44,071 bases of DNA from a virus, in IMG/VR virus record IMGVR_UViG_3300029953_000063, positions 1-44,071 of that record. The stretch is one strand, 5' to 3'. The position numbers and the translations under genes were made by a program. A model generated the notes under the pieces. That model saw nothing but the letters and a program-made list of their open reading frames with translations. It made no database searches and was not told the DNA's origin. This document shows positions 21,256-30,115 of this stretch, in pieces; position 1 is the stretch's first letter, and each line of letters begins with the position of its first letter.

Positions 21256-23603
21256 GCGATTTCACGATTGAGCAAAGCCAGCCGCAATACAATCCGTGGA
21301 CGCCGCTTGAGGCGATGGGGTCAATTGCCCAGCAGAATAATGCGGTTCAGCAGGGGCAGATTCAGAACCAAGGCAGCTTGCTGAACCTGCAACTTCAGAA
21401 GGCTCGGCTTCAGCCAATTCTATCAGCGTTGCAAGGTTACCAGTCCCAACTGCCCCCGCAGCAACCTGGGAACGGGTCTGCACTTGCAACGGCAAGCGCC
21501 CCAATTACGCCAGTGGGATCGGCTCCATTGGGTGCAGCAGGCGCTTCTGGGGCTGCTGCTCCAGGTGGCCCTGGCGGTGGACCGGGCATGGCGCCCGGCG
21601 GAAGCGCTTTGGCTGCCATGGGCGGTTCAGGTGCTGGTGGTTCTGCTCCTATGGGCGCATCGGGGGGCAGTCCCTCTACGGACGGTCTACCGCCCGGCCC
21701 AGGCGATCTCGCAGCCAGTCAGGTTGGGTTTCCCATGCCTGTCCTGCAATACGCATCGGCAGCGACCTCGCAAGATCCCTCGGGTGCATTGGCCAAAATT
21801 GCAGAGACGCGCCGTCAGTTGCTCTATACCGGGGCAGCCTCGGCCAATAGCCCAGAGGCATGGAATTCGTTTGTGATGAGCGCCTACCAGAATGGGTGGG
21901 CGACCGCTGGGCAGACGCAGCAGCTTCTCAACCATTTTGAGTTGCAGCCTCGGGTTTTGCAGGCCATGGCAAGCCCGGACGAGAACCTGAAATATACCGG
22001 CGAGATTTCCGGTCAGGGTCTTGCTGTGGATGCCAATGGCAATCCAGTTCCGGGGGCTGCGCAAATCGCTGCGAGGGGTGATCTGGCTCAGGCTGACGCG
22101 GCCGGCAAGAATGCCGGTAACCTTCCGCTGGCGGGAACGATCGCGCAAGCGACGGCTGCTGGCACGCAGGCTGGTGAATTGCCCTATGTGGGTCCGCGCG
22201 CTGCTGCGGCGGCCGGGGCAACGCTGCCCTATGATGTTACCAAAGCGCAGGCAGCCCCGTATTCGCTGCAACCCGGTGAAACGCGCATCAATCCAGCAAT
22301 TCCAGGCATGCCCGATGGGTCTCTACCGCCCGGCGCCCCCGGCTCCGCGCCATCGGGGCCGAACCCCAATAACCCTGGGAACCTCAAAAACCCTGGCGGC
22401 GTTGGTTTCCAGACCTTTGAAAGCCCCGTGGCGGGGCTTTTGGCCATGTCGGACCAGTTGCAGCGCTATGGGCAGCGCGGGATCAATACGGTGGGCAGCA
22501 TCGTGTCCACCTACGCACCATCGTCTGAGAACAACACGGCGGCTTATGCGGCATCTGTCGCCAAATCGCTTGGCGTCGATCCGAATGCCCCGTTGAACTT
22601 GAATGACCCCAACATCCGGGCGCGCTTGGCTACAGCCATGCTGCAACAGGAAGGGAACTCGAAAGGTTTGGCCGCAGCCCTTGGCGGCGGCCCCGCACAA
22701 GCTGCTCCCGCACCGCAAGCGCAGTCTCTGGCTGTTCCTGCTCAAATCACCCCTGGTAGCGCAGACCAACTTCCTGGCGCAGCTCCTGCAGTTGGCCCTG
22801 TGGGGGCGGCAGTCGCTTCGCCAGCTGCTGCGCCCGCAATTGCGGCACCTGTGACGCCCGCTCCCGCAGATCAAAATGCGGCGGCGCCAAGTGTTATCCC
22901 GCTCCCCGGTGGGGGAACATCCGTGCAGGCGCCAGCTCAGCCGCTGATTGATGTCGAGCAGGCAAAAGCGAACATCGGAGCTATGACCACCTACCGGCAG
23001 GGACTGCTCACCAACGCACAGGCGTCCGTGCAGCAGAATGCTGTTCTTGATCAGATGCAGCAGGAAGCTGGGGGCTTTACGCAGGGTGAATTCGCCGATG
23101 TGAAAGGCGCTGCCGGGTCTTACTTGGACGGGTTCGCAAAGACTTTTGGCGTCCCAGAATCGCAATCGTTCAGCCAAGGGGTGGGTGATTGGCAGGCTTT
23201 CAACAAGAACGCCGGCAATCTTGCCCGGTCGGCGGCCCATGAGTTGGGATCGCGCACGGGCGTTCAGGAACTGGCTATGATCCAGCGGACGCTGCCCAGC
23301 GACGAAACGTCCTCTCAGGGCTTTTCGATGGTTAAAAACCAATTGCAGGGCATCAATGATTTTGCCATCGCGAAGTCTGCGGCATCTGCCAATTTCACGG
23401 GCAATCCGAACCAGTTTGAGGCAAATTGGAACGCCAATGTTTCGCCATCGGCGTTCATCATCAATCGGATGAGCCCGGCAGACTTTCAAGCGATGGCCGA
23501 GAAGCTAAAACAGACCCCCGAAGGGCTGCAAACCCTGAAGCAGATGCGCGATGAATACGCCTATGCGCAAAATCAGGGGCTGTTCAAAATGGTGCAACCC
23601 TAA
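21252..23603 (+). CDS. Ejection/internal virion protein 2 with a possible muralytic domain
   Basis: I choose ATG 21252 (MSDFTIEQSQ; ATGA overlap). The 783-residue protein has an N-terminal helix and a Pro/Gly/Ala-rich linker (about 70-145). A central domain at about 370-470 reads NPNNPGNLKNPGGVGFQTF, then SPVAGLLAMSDQLQRYGQRG, then NTVGSIVSTYAPSSENNTA. That 'NPGN......f.sp..G..Am...L.rYg..G..Tv..ii..yAP..en' pattern occurs in phage virion-associated lysozyme-like domains and may open the cell wall. A second Ala/Pro linker and a C-terminal helical domain follow (FIINRMSPADFQAMAEKLKQ). The stop shares a base with the next gene. Confidence 0.75.
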   Translation: MSDFTIEQSQPQYNPWTPLEAMGSIAQQNNAVQQGQIQNQGSLLNLQLQKARLQPILSALQGYQSQLPPQQPGNGSALATASAPITPVGSAPLGAAGASGAAAPGGPGGGPGMAPGGSALAAMGGSGAGGSAPMGASGGSPSTDGLPPGPGDLAASQVGFPMPVLQYASAATSQDPSGALAKIAETRRQLLYTGAASANSPEAWNSFVMSAYQNGWATAGQTQQLLNHFELQPRVLQAMASPDENLKYTGEISGQGLAVDANGNPVPGAAQIAARGDLAQADAAGKNAGNLPLAGTIAQATAAGTQAGELPYVGPRAAAAAGATLPYDVTKAQAAPYSLQPGETRINPAIPGMPDGSLPPGAPGSAPSGPNPNNPGNLKNPGGVGFQTFESPVAGLLAMSDQLQRYGQRGINTVGSIVSTYAPSSENNTAAYAASVAKSLGVDPNAPLNLNDPNIRARLATAMLQQEGNSKGLAAALGGGPAQAAPAPQAQSLAVPAQITPGSADQLPGAAPAVGPVGAAVASPAAAPAIAAPVTPAPADQNAAAPSVIPLPGGGTSVQAPAQPLIDVEQAKANIGAMTTYRQGLLTNAQASVQQNAVLDQMQQEAGGFTQGEFADVKGAAGSYLDGFAKTFGVPESQSFSQGVGDWQAFNKNAGNLARSAAHELGSRTGVQELAMIQRTLPSDETSSQGFSMVKNQLQGINDFAIAKSAASANFTGNPNQFEANWNANVSPSAFIINRMSPADFQAMAEKLKQTPEGLQTLKQMRDEYAYAQNQGLFKMVQP

Positions 23604-26600
23604 TGGCTGATCTGGCTGACTTTGACAGCGTGCTGGCTCCGGTTGCGCCTACCGCAAGTTCTACGCCTGCACCCGTGACGACGTCTGTGCCTTCTGCTGC
23701 GGCGCCTGCTGCTTCACCAGTAGGAAATGGCTCAGCGCAGTATCCATGGGTAGCGCCTCATCCGGTCCCTGATGGTTCTGGGGGCCTGACGAACCTATCC
23801 GATGCGGACTATGCCAAGTTCATGGCGGGCGCTCCTCCTTCCTCTGGATCGGTGACGCCTCCTCCTGCTCCAAATGCACCCATGCCATCTGCGCCCGGTG
23901 GGGGCCAAGCTACACCCACAACCCAAGTAACTCCGGCTTCTGCAGTAACTTCTCAGCAAGATCCTAAGCTTGCAGCGATTGATAGCGCCATAGCGACGGC
24001 ACCCAAAGAGGTTCAAAGCGCTTCTCCGGGGGCGCCCTCGTCTGACAAAGAACCCGCCAAAGTGACTGGTCCCCTCGCAAATTTGGCGGCCGGCGCGAAT
24101 GAGGCGGTGGCGGGCACGCTTGGGTTGCCGGTCGATTTGATGACGGGCGCGCTAAACCTCGGCGCCAAGGGGGTCAATGCCGTTGCGGGAACGAATATCC
24201 CGGCGATCCAAAACCCTGTTGGTGGCTCCAATTGGTGGCAGGGCGCCATGGGGCTGCTCGGGGCCAATCCTCAGAACGTCCAGGCCAATGGTCTTGGTGA
24301 CAACATGGCGCGCGGGATCGGCGCCGGCGTGGCGGGCGCGGTTCTTCCTGGCGGGTTGGCGGGGCAGGCTGGCCGCGTAGCTGACGCTGTTGGTCAGGCG
24401 GCTCCTGTCATGCGTGGTGCGGCTGATGCGATTGCGGCTCCGAGTGCGTTGGCGAATGCGGCGGCGGGCGCTGGTGCTGGCGTTGGCGGCGCAGTGGCTC
24501 AATATGTGGTTCCGCAGCAATATTCTGCGCTGGCTGGCACGGTCGGCAATCTCATTGGCGGCGGTGCTGTGGCGGCCGGCGAGGCTGCGACCAATGGCCT
24601 TGTGAATGCGGGCAGAAACGGGGCTCAATCTCTCCTTGGGCCAATCAGTTCCAATAGCGGTTTGGCCCAGAGGGCAGCTCGTTTGGCTGGTGTGGATATC
24701 AGTCCGCAAACTCTGACGACTCCGGATGGCCAAACGGTTACAGCTTCTCCCGGCCAAATCGCGCGGGCGCAAAGTCAGTTGGCGGGTGCGGCGGATATGT
24801 CGCCCGGTGATCTCGCCGCGTCCATCCCGCCGCCTGATGAGGCAAATCCGATCCCAGGTGTTCAAGGAACGCTTGGACAGGTTTCTGACAATGCCGGGGT
24901 CATGGGGCTTGAGCGCACGCTTCGCACGCAAGGCCCGATTAAGAGCCGGGTTGGAATGGCGGCGGATGAGGCTCGCAACAATCAGGCTCGCTTGGATCTA
25001 ATTCGGGGCATCGCAAGCCCGGATGCTCAGGCCGAAACAGCCGGCAACTACTTTCAGAAAGTCCAGCAGGGCATCGACCGTGCGGGCGATCTCGCGGTGT
25101 CTGCGAAGCAGCAACAGGCGGCTCAGGTGGCCGGGCAAGCTGGCGGTGCGGAAACGGTGGCCGGCGCCGGTGGCCGCATTCGTGGCACTGTGGATGCGCA
25201 GCATAAGCCGTCAGTCTTGGAAGTCATGGCGGCGGAGGATCGAGCTAGGCAATTGGCTGATGCCGGCAATAAGGCGGTCGGCGGTCTTGGGTCTGGATCG
25301 GAAGGGCAAACCGGTTTGCAACGCGCCGGAACAGCGGCTCGTGATCCTGTGGCGAATGTCATTAAGAACGAAAAGGAAGCAATCAGCCGGCTTTATAAGG
25401 TAGTCGAGGAGCATCATCGGGCGACGGTTGATGTCGGTCCTCTGAAGGATGTCGCCAAGAAGATCAGCAAGGAAATCGATCCGCAGAGCGGAGAGAGTTT
25501 GCCTGCGAGTGTTGAGCGTCGTCTTGATGCAATTCGGTCGGCGCCGGATCAGATGCGGTTTAAGGCATTGCAGGACATGCGCCGCTTCGTGGGGGAGGAT
25601 ATCCGCAAGGCGCGTTTCGCCGGCAACATGAGCGAGGCCCGCCAGCTTGGGGACATCAAGGCTGCCATAGATCAATCGGTGAATGAAGCAGTCAAAAGCA
25701 TCGTTCGCGAGGAAGCCCCTGATGTTGTCTCGGGAAAGCTGGCTCGGCCTGACAGTCTCCTCGGAAAGCTCGCGCAGCATGCAGCGGATGAAAAAGCCGC
25801 AGTGTTCACGCCGGTCGGGCGTCGGATTGAGACCAAGCCTGAAGTTGTCGAGGCGGGCAGTCTGCAAACCTCCCACAATGATGATCTATCCGTAAATCCA
25901 AGCTATCCGCAGGAGCTGCAGCCTCGTGATCGTGGCCGCATGGCCAGCGCAGCCCAGGTTGATCGCATGTCGCGGACCTTGCAGCCTGATCGGCTTGGGT
26001 TGTCTGGTGGAGCGAACGAGGGGGCGCCGATCGCTGGCCCTGATGGTGTGGTGGAAAGCGGAAACGGTCGTATCCTGGCCATCCGTCGTGCCTATGCCCA
26101 GAACACGCCAGCCGGACGCGCCTATCGTCAGTGGGTGGCCGGGCATGGTGTTGATGTCTCGGGGATGCGTGAGCCGGTTCTTGTCCGGACGCGCACGACT
26201 GATCTCAGTCCGCAAGATCGTGTCCAGTTCACACGTGAGGCCAATGAGGGGACCGGTTTGACGCTCGGCGCGGCGGAGCGTGCCCAGACCGATGCTCAAT
26301 CCATCTCAAACGGGACATTGGCCAAATATGAGACCGGGGATGTGAACGCGGCGCAGAACCGGAATTTTGTCACGTCGATGATCAAGGATATCGGCAACGG
26401 CGATCATGGGCAGTTTGGGACGGCGGATGGTCGGTTGTCCCTCCAAGGTGCTGAGCGCATCCGGAATGCTCTCCTTCAGCGAGCCTATGGGGATCTGCAT
26501 CTGGTCGCGGAAATCGCTGAGACCGGCGATCCTGACATCAAAGCATTCGGCGCGGCGCTGACGGACGCGGCTGGTCAGATGGCTCGGCTGCGGTCTGAGA

Positions 26601-28654
26601 TTGATAGTGGTGCGGTCGATCCTCGTGTTGACCTTGGCCCTCGCCTGGCGGAAGCCGCGCGGCTGGTGCAGATGGCCCGGCGCCTCAAGATGCCGCTGCG
26701 GGATGTCGTGGGCCAGCAGGATGCGCTTTCGCCTCTCTCGGCTGAGGCTGAACATATTTTAAGGTTCGCTTACGGGGAGAACCTGTCAGGAAGGTTCTCG
26801 CGCAACCGATTCGGTGAATACCTCAAGGCATATGCCGAAGAGGCTGAGCAACAACAGACTGCCCCGCGGCTCTTTGGAGAGAACGCGAGCCAGTCCGAAC
26901 TATTGAGGACGGCAGGTGGCAGAACACGAAGCATCCCGGCGAGTGACACAAGCGGCGCCGGACCCGATTTTCCTGAAGGTTCACGGCAAAGCAGTGGAGA
27001 AGGTGGGCCGCAAGGTCGCGGATCTCAGTCTGGTCCGGCAGGGTCGGGTGATGCACGAGGACGCCAAGGCACAGTTGTCGAGCCTGAAGGCGAACCGCTA
27101 ACCCGCGAGGCTGCTCAGTCTCTTAAAGATGCTATCGCCCGTCGCGCGGCGCTTGCTGAGCGGACGCAGGGCGCCCCGGACCGCATCATGGCTGCCGGGA
27201 AGGGTGGCGCGCTTTACGCGGTCAGCGATAGCAACGTTGGGCGTGAGTTCTTCGGCAAGGGTGCGGAAGGTGCTCAGAGTCTCATTCGGGTTCTTGGGTC
27301 GCGCGAGGAAGCGGAAAGCGCGATTGCCGATTATGCCGCGCATGACCTTCGATCGACCAAGGGAATGGTCAATCCGGATGGCTCTCTAAACCCTGTAAAG
27401 TTCAAGGGATGGTTGGATAGCCATCGGGAAGAGCTGACGGTTTTCCCCGGACTCGCCAAGCGGTTTGGTAACGCGCAAGCGGCGGCTCAGGATTTGGCGG
27501 ATCTGTCAGCTCGGCGTCAGGCGATCGAGGCGCTTAATCCGTTGGCCAAGGAAACCACTGATGCCGGTGTGGTCCAGAAGTATTTCCAGCCTGGCGGCCG
27601 GGGAACTGAAGCGGCGCAGTCATTTGCCCGCGATACCGGGGGCAGTCGTGAGGCCGTCCAGTCTCTATCCGATGGCATCGCCGCGCAGTTCCGCGACAAA
27701 GTTATGCCGGATGGTGTGGTGAAGTCGCAGGCATACCGCAATTTCATGACCCTGCATCGTCCGTTCTTTGATGCCGCGCCTCCTGAAATCCGCGCTAGAT
27801 TTGAGACGGCGGGGAAGGCTCAAGAGGCTGTCGAAAATGCGCAGCGTGATCTTGTGGCGCAGCGTGAGGCTTACGAAAACAGCGCGGCGCGGTTCTATCT
27901 GGATCGCCGCGGCGAGGTGAAGGACCCCGCCGTTGCGGTTCGCAACCTGCTGAATTCGAACAATCCGGATCGGAATGCGGCGGCGCTTATGCGGTTGGCT
28001 CGGGCGGATAAATCCGGCGCGGCGGCGGCCGGCATCCAGCGGAATGCGGTTGATTATGTTCTTGGTGTTATCCGATCGACCACGGAAGCGGGGACGACGC
28101 AGGAAAAGCAGATTGCCAAGGAAGCACTAGACAAACTCGTGAACAAGACAAAGACTGGCCGTGCCCTGGAAAGCCTGATTGGCAAGGATGGCATGGACTG
28201 GCTGCGCAAGGTCACGGTGGACCTGGATCGTGAGGCGCGCAGCTATAACGCCATCAAGGTGCCTGCGACGTCCCAGTCGGCAGCTGATACCCATGGTGTG
28301 GCTGCTCATGGTCATGGCGGCTCGCATGATCCATCGATGGCTGCTCAGGTGGTCGGGATGGAAATGCTCGGAGAGGGTGCGTCCCATGTGGCGTCGGTCG
28401 TGTTCCCTCATTTCGCGCTGGCTCGCATAGGGGCGAAGGTGGCCTCGGCCTTTGGCGCCGTCATGCTCAATTCCGCGCGCACGGCTGGGTTGGAAAGGGT
28501 GGATGAACTGCTGCTGGCCGCCGTGCGCAATCCCGAGATTGGCCGCCTCATGCTCCTGCATCCGACGCCGGCCGCGCGCGTCGGTGTGATGCGCAAGCTC
28601 TCTGGGTTGATCGCAAACCTGTCTGTCTCTGGCTACACCACGCAAAGGAAATAG
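23603..28654 (+). CDS. Giant ejection protein with DdrB/ParB-like polyvalent domain
   Basis: This is a 1683-residue protein. Residues 1-150 are Pro/Ala-rich and disordered. About 155-345 is Gly/Ala-rich and hydrophobic with membrane-active character (AGVAGAVLPGGLAGQAG, LAGTVGNLIGGGAVAAGEAA). A helical region follows. At about 750-910 lies a block with SHNDDLSVNPSYPQELQPRD, VESGNGRILAIRRAYAQ and REPVLVRTRTTDLSPQDRVQ, then REANEGTGLTLGAAERAQTD. I recognise it as the ddrB-ParB domain of phage 'polyvalent' proteins, which are injected with DNA and counter host defences. The rest is helical, ending in a hydrophobic segment and MLLHPTPAARVGVMRKL. It is the third ejection-gene position, as in P22 gp16 or T7 gp16. 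Confidence 0.82.
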   Translation: MADLADFDSVLAPVAPTASSTPAPVTTSVPSAAAPAASPVGNGSAQYPWVAPHPVPDGSGGLTNLSDADYAKFMAGAPPSSGSVTPPPAPNAPMPSAPGGGQATPTTQVTPASAVTSQQDPKLAAIDSAIATAPKEVQSASPGAPSSDKEPAKVTGPLANLAAGANEAVAGTLGLPVDLMTGALNLGAKGVNAVAGTNIPAIQNPVGGSNWWQGAMGLLGANPQNVQANGLGDNMARGIGAGVAGAVLPGGLAGQAGRVADAVGQAAPVMRGAADAIAAPSALANAAAGAGAGVGGAVAQYVVPQQYSALAGTVGNLIGGGAVAAGEAATNGLVNAGRNGAQSLLGPISSNSGLAQRAARLAGVDISPQTLTTPDGQTVTASPGQIARAQSQLAGAADMSPGDLAASIPPPDEANPIPGVQGTLGQVSDNAGVMGLERTLRTQGPIKSRVGMAADEARNNQARLDLIRGIASPDAQAETAGNYFQKVQQGIDRAGDLAVSAKQQQAAQVAGQAGGAETVAGAGGRIRGTVDAQHKPSVLEVMAAEDRARQLADAGNKAVGGLGSGSEGQTGLQRAGTAARDPVANVIKNEKEAISRLYKVVEEHHRATVDVGPLKDVAKKISKEIDPQSGESLPASVERRLDAIRSAPDQMRFKALQDMRRFVGEDIRKARFAGNMSEARQLGDIKAAIDQSVNEAVKSIVREEAPDVVSGKLARPDSLLGKLAQHAADEKAAVFTPVGRRIETKPEVVEAGSLQTSHNDDLSVNPSYPQELQPRDRGRMASAAQVDRMSRTLQPDRLGLSGGANEGAPIAGPDGVVESGNGRILAIRRAYAQNTPAGRAYRQWVAGHGVDVSGMREPVLVRTRTTDLSPQDRVQFTREANEGTGLTLGAAERAQTDAQSISNGTLAKYETGDVNAAQNRNFVTSMIKDIGNGDHGQFGTADGRLSLQGAERIRNALLQRAYGDLHLVAEIAETGDPDIKAFGAALTDAAGQMARLRSEIDSGAVDPRVDLGPRLAEAARLVQMARRLKMPLRDVVGQQDALSPLSAEAEHILRFAYGENLSGRFSRNRFGEYLKAYAEEAEQQQTAPRLFGENASQSELLRTAGGRTRSIPASDTSGAGPDFPEGSRQSSGEGGPQGRGSQSGPAGSGDARGRQGTVVEPEGEPLTREAAQSLKDAIARRAALAERTQGAPDRIMAAGKGGALYAVSDSNVGREFFGKGAEGAQSLIRVLGSREEAESAIADYAAHDLRSTKGMVNPDGSLNPVKFKGWLDSHREELTVFPGLAKRFGNAQAAAQDLADLSARRQAIEALNPLAKETTDAGVVQKYFQPGGRGTEAAQSFARDTGGSREAVQSLSDGIAAQFRDKVMPDGVVKSQAYRNFMTLHRPFFDAAPPEIRARFETAGKAQEAVENAQRDLVAQREAYENSAARFYLDRRGEVKDPAVAVRNLLNSNNPDRNAAALMRLARADKSGAAAAGIQRNAVDYVLGVIRSTTEAGTTQEKQIAKEALDKLVNKTKTGRALESLIGKDGMDWLRKVTVDLDREARSYNAIKVPATSQSAADTHGVAAHGHGGSHDPSMAAQVVGMEMLGEGASHVASVVFPHFALARIGAKVASAFGAVMLNSARTAGLERVDELLLAAVRNPEIGRLMLLHPTPAARVGVMRKLSGLIANLSVSGYTTQRK

Positions 28655-28657
28655 GTC

Positions 28658-30115
28658 ATGGCGACCGGTTCTCTTTTCTTCTCCCCCTATTTCCAGTTCA
28701 CGGATGCGTCTGGCGTTCCCTATGCTGGCGGATCGCTGGCGTTCTATTCCAGTGGCACCAATACGCCGCTGGCGGTCTATGCGGACCAAGAACTGACAAC
28801 GCCCCTGCAGAACCCTGTCCCGCTCAACTCTGCGGGCTGGCCGGAAGACCAGATCTGGCTGCAGACCCAGGAATATCGTGTGGTCCTGTCCGATGTGAAC
28901 GGAGTGCAAATCTGGGCGGCTGACCCGGTGGCAGCTGGCGGTCAGTTTACGGGTTCTGTGGTGGTTTCCGGCACCGGACAAGTAGGATTTACCGCCGTTA
29001 ATTTGTCTGCGAACGGGAATACTTGGGGATGGTATTCCCAAACCGATGGCACCTTCAATGCTATTGACTCAAACAATGGTGCCATCCCCATTTCAATAAA
29101 CAACGGCGGGACTGTTACGTTTTCTGTCACCCCCATTGTGGTGGCGCCGACAACCGTGGGCATCGTTCTGACGAGCACGGCAGTAGCTGGGCAAGAGTGG
29201 GCGCTATATTCAGCCGATGATGGTTCATTTAGTCTTTTCAACTCCACCAATGCCGTCACGCCATTTTATGTTTTGCCTGATGGAAATGTGACTTTCCAAG
29301 AAGCAGTGACCTTTGGTGGGGTTACGACTTTCAACCAAGCATCTGCTTTTGAACAGCCGGTCACGATGGCTGGGCCGTTTTATTCGACGTATTCAGCGGC
29401 ATTCTCGGCCACCACGACATTCACAGCGACTGAAACACATAGTGGCGCAGTGGGCTTTTCTGGAACTGTGACATTTAGCGGGGGATCGGACCCACTCATC
29501 ACAGGGACCGGAACGCCAGGACTAGAGATTACCAATACCTCTGGGAGCGGGCGCTCTTGGACGACTTATGTAAATTCGTCTGGTGTTTGGGTTCTGGCTG
29601 ACCAAACGGCTGGCCTTTCCCGCATGTATCTTGACTCTAATGGCGTCGTCACGATGACAGGAGGGGGCGATACCGGGACTGGTAGCTATGGATATCTCGC
29701 CAATACCGGGGCAGGAACGCAGACTGGCACCTATAGCTATGGGTTGAATGTTACGGGCGGCATCACCTCTACAATCTATTCTGCGACCTCTGATCGGCGC
29801 CTAAAAAGCAAAATAGAAAACATCACCGAAGACGATGCATGGTCCTATGTGATGGCAGCACGTCCTGTCACCTACCGTATGGATGGCATTTCAGGCGCCG
29901 GATTCATCGCTCAGGAAGAGGCCAAAGGGCCTCGCGCGGCATCGGTCGCAACCGTGTCCAACATCAGTTTGGAAGAAACGATTGATGAAGATGGGTTTGT
30001 CTCTCCTGCCGGATTTCAACTCACCAAGAACTATGACCATGACATCGCGTATCTGACGCGGGCAATCCAAAGCCTTAAAGCGGAACTTGAAGCCATTAAG
30101 AAAGGTTCAGTCTAA
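28658..30115 (+). CDS. Tail fibre with C-terminal peptidase S74 intramolecular chaperone
   Basis: This is a 485-residue protein. The N-terminal 90 residues (SLFFSPYFQFTDASGVPYAG, GSLAFYSSGTNTPLAVYADQ) form a fibre attachment domain found in many podoviral fibres. A beta-rich shaft follows with T/V/F-rich repeats. The C-terminus begins SATSDRRLKSKIENI (about 381-395) and continues with helices and NYDHDIAYLTRAIQSLKAEL. This is the endosialidase-type chaperone that trimerises the fibre and cuts itself off at the Ser-Asp step. The gene ends one base into the next start (TAATG), coupling it to the secreted-protein cluster. Confidence 0.88.
   Translation: MATGSLFFSPYFQFTDASGVPYAGGSLAFYSSGTNTPLAVYADQELTTPLQNPVPLNSAGWPEDQIWLQTQEYRVVLSDVNGVQIWAADPVAAGGQFTGSVVVSGTGQVGFTAVNLSANGNTWGWYSQTDGTFNAIDSNNGAIPISINNGGTVTFSVTPIVVAPTTVGIVLTSTAVAGQEWALYSADDGSFSLFNSTNAVTPFYVLPDGNVTFQEAVTFGGVTTFNQASAFEQPVTMAGPFYSTYSAAFSATTTFTATETHSGAVGFSGTVTFSGGSDPLITGTGTPGLEITNTSGSGRSWTTYVNSSGVWVLADQTAGLSRMYLDSNGVVTMTGGGDTGTGSYGYLANTGAGTQTGTYSYGLNVTGGITSTIYSATSDRRLKSKIENITEDDAWSYVMAARPVTYRMDGISGAGFIAQEEAKGPRAASVATVSNISLEETIDEDGFVSPAGFQLTKNYDHDIAYLTRAIQSLKAELEAIKKGSV

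Noticed and set aside
22323-23489. 388-codon minus-strand frame opposite the second ejection protein
   Set aside because: Arg/Cys/His-rich shadow without motifs, opposite a coherent plus-strand protein.
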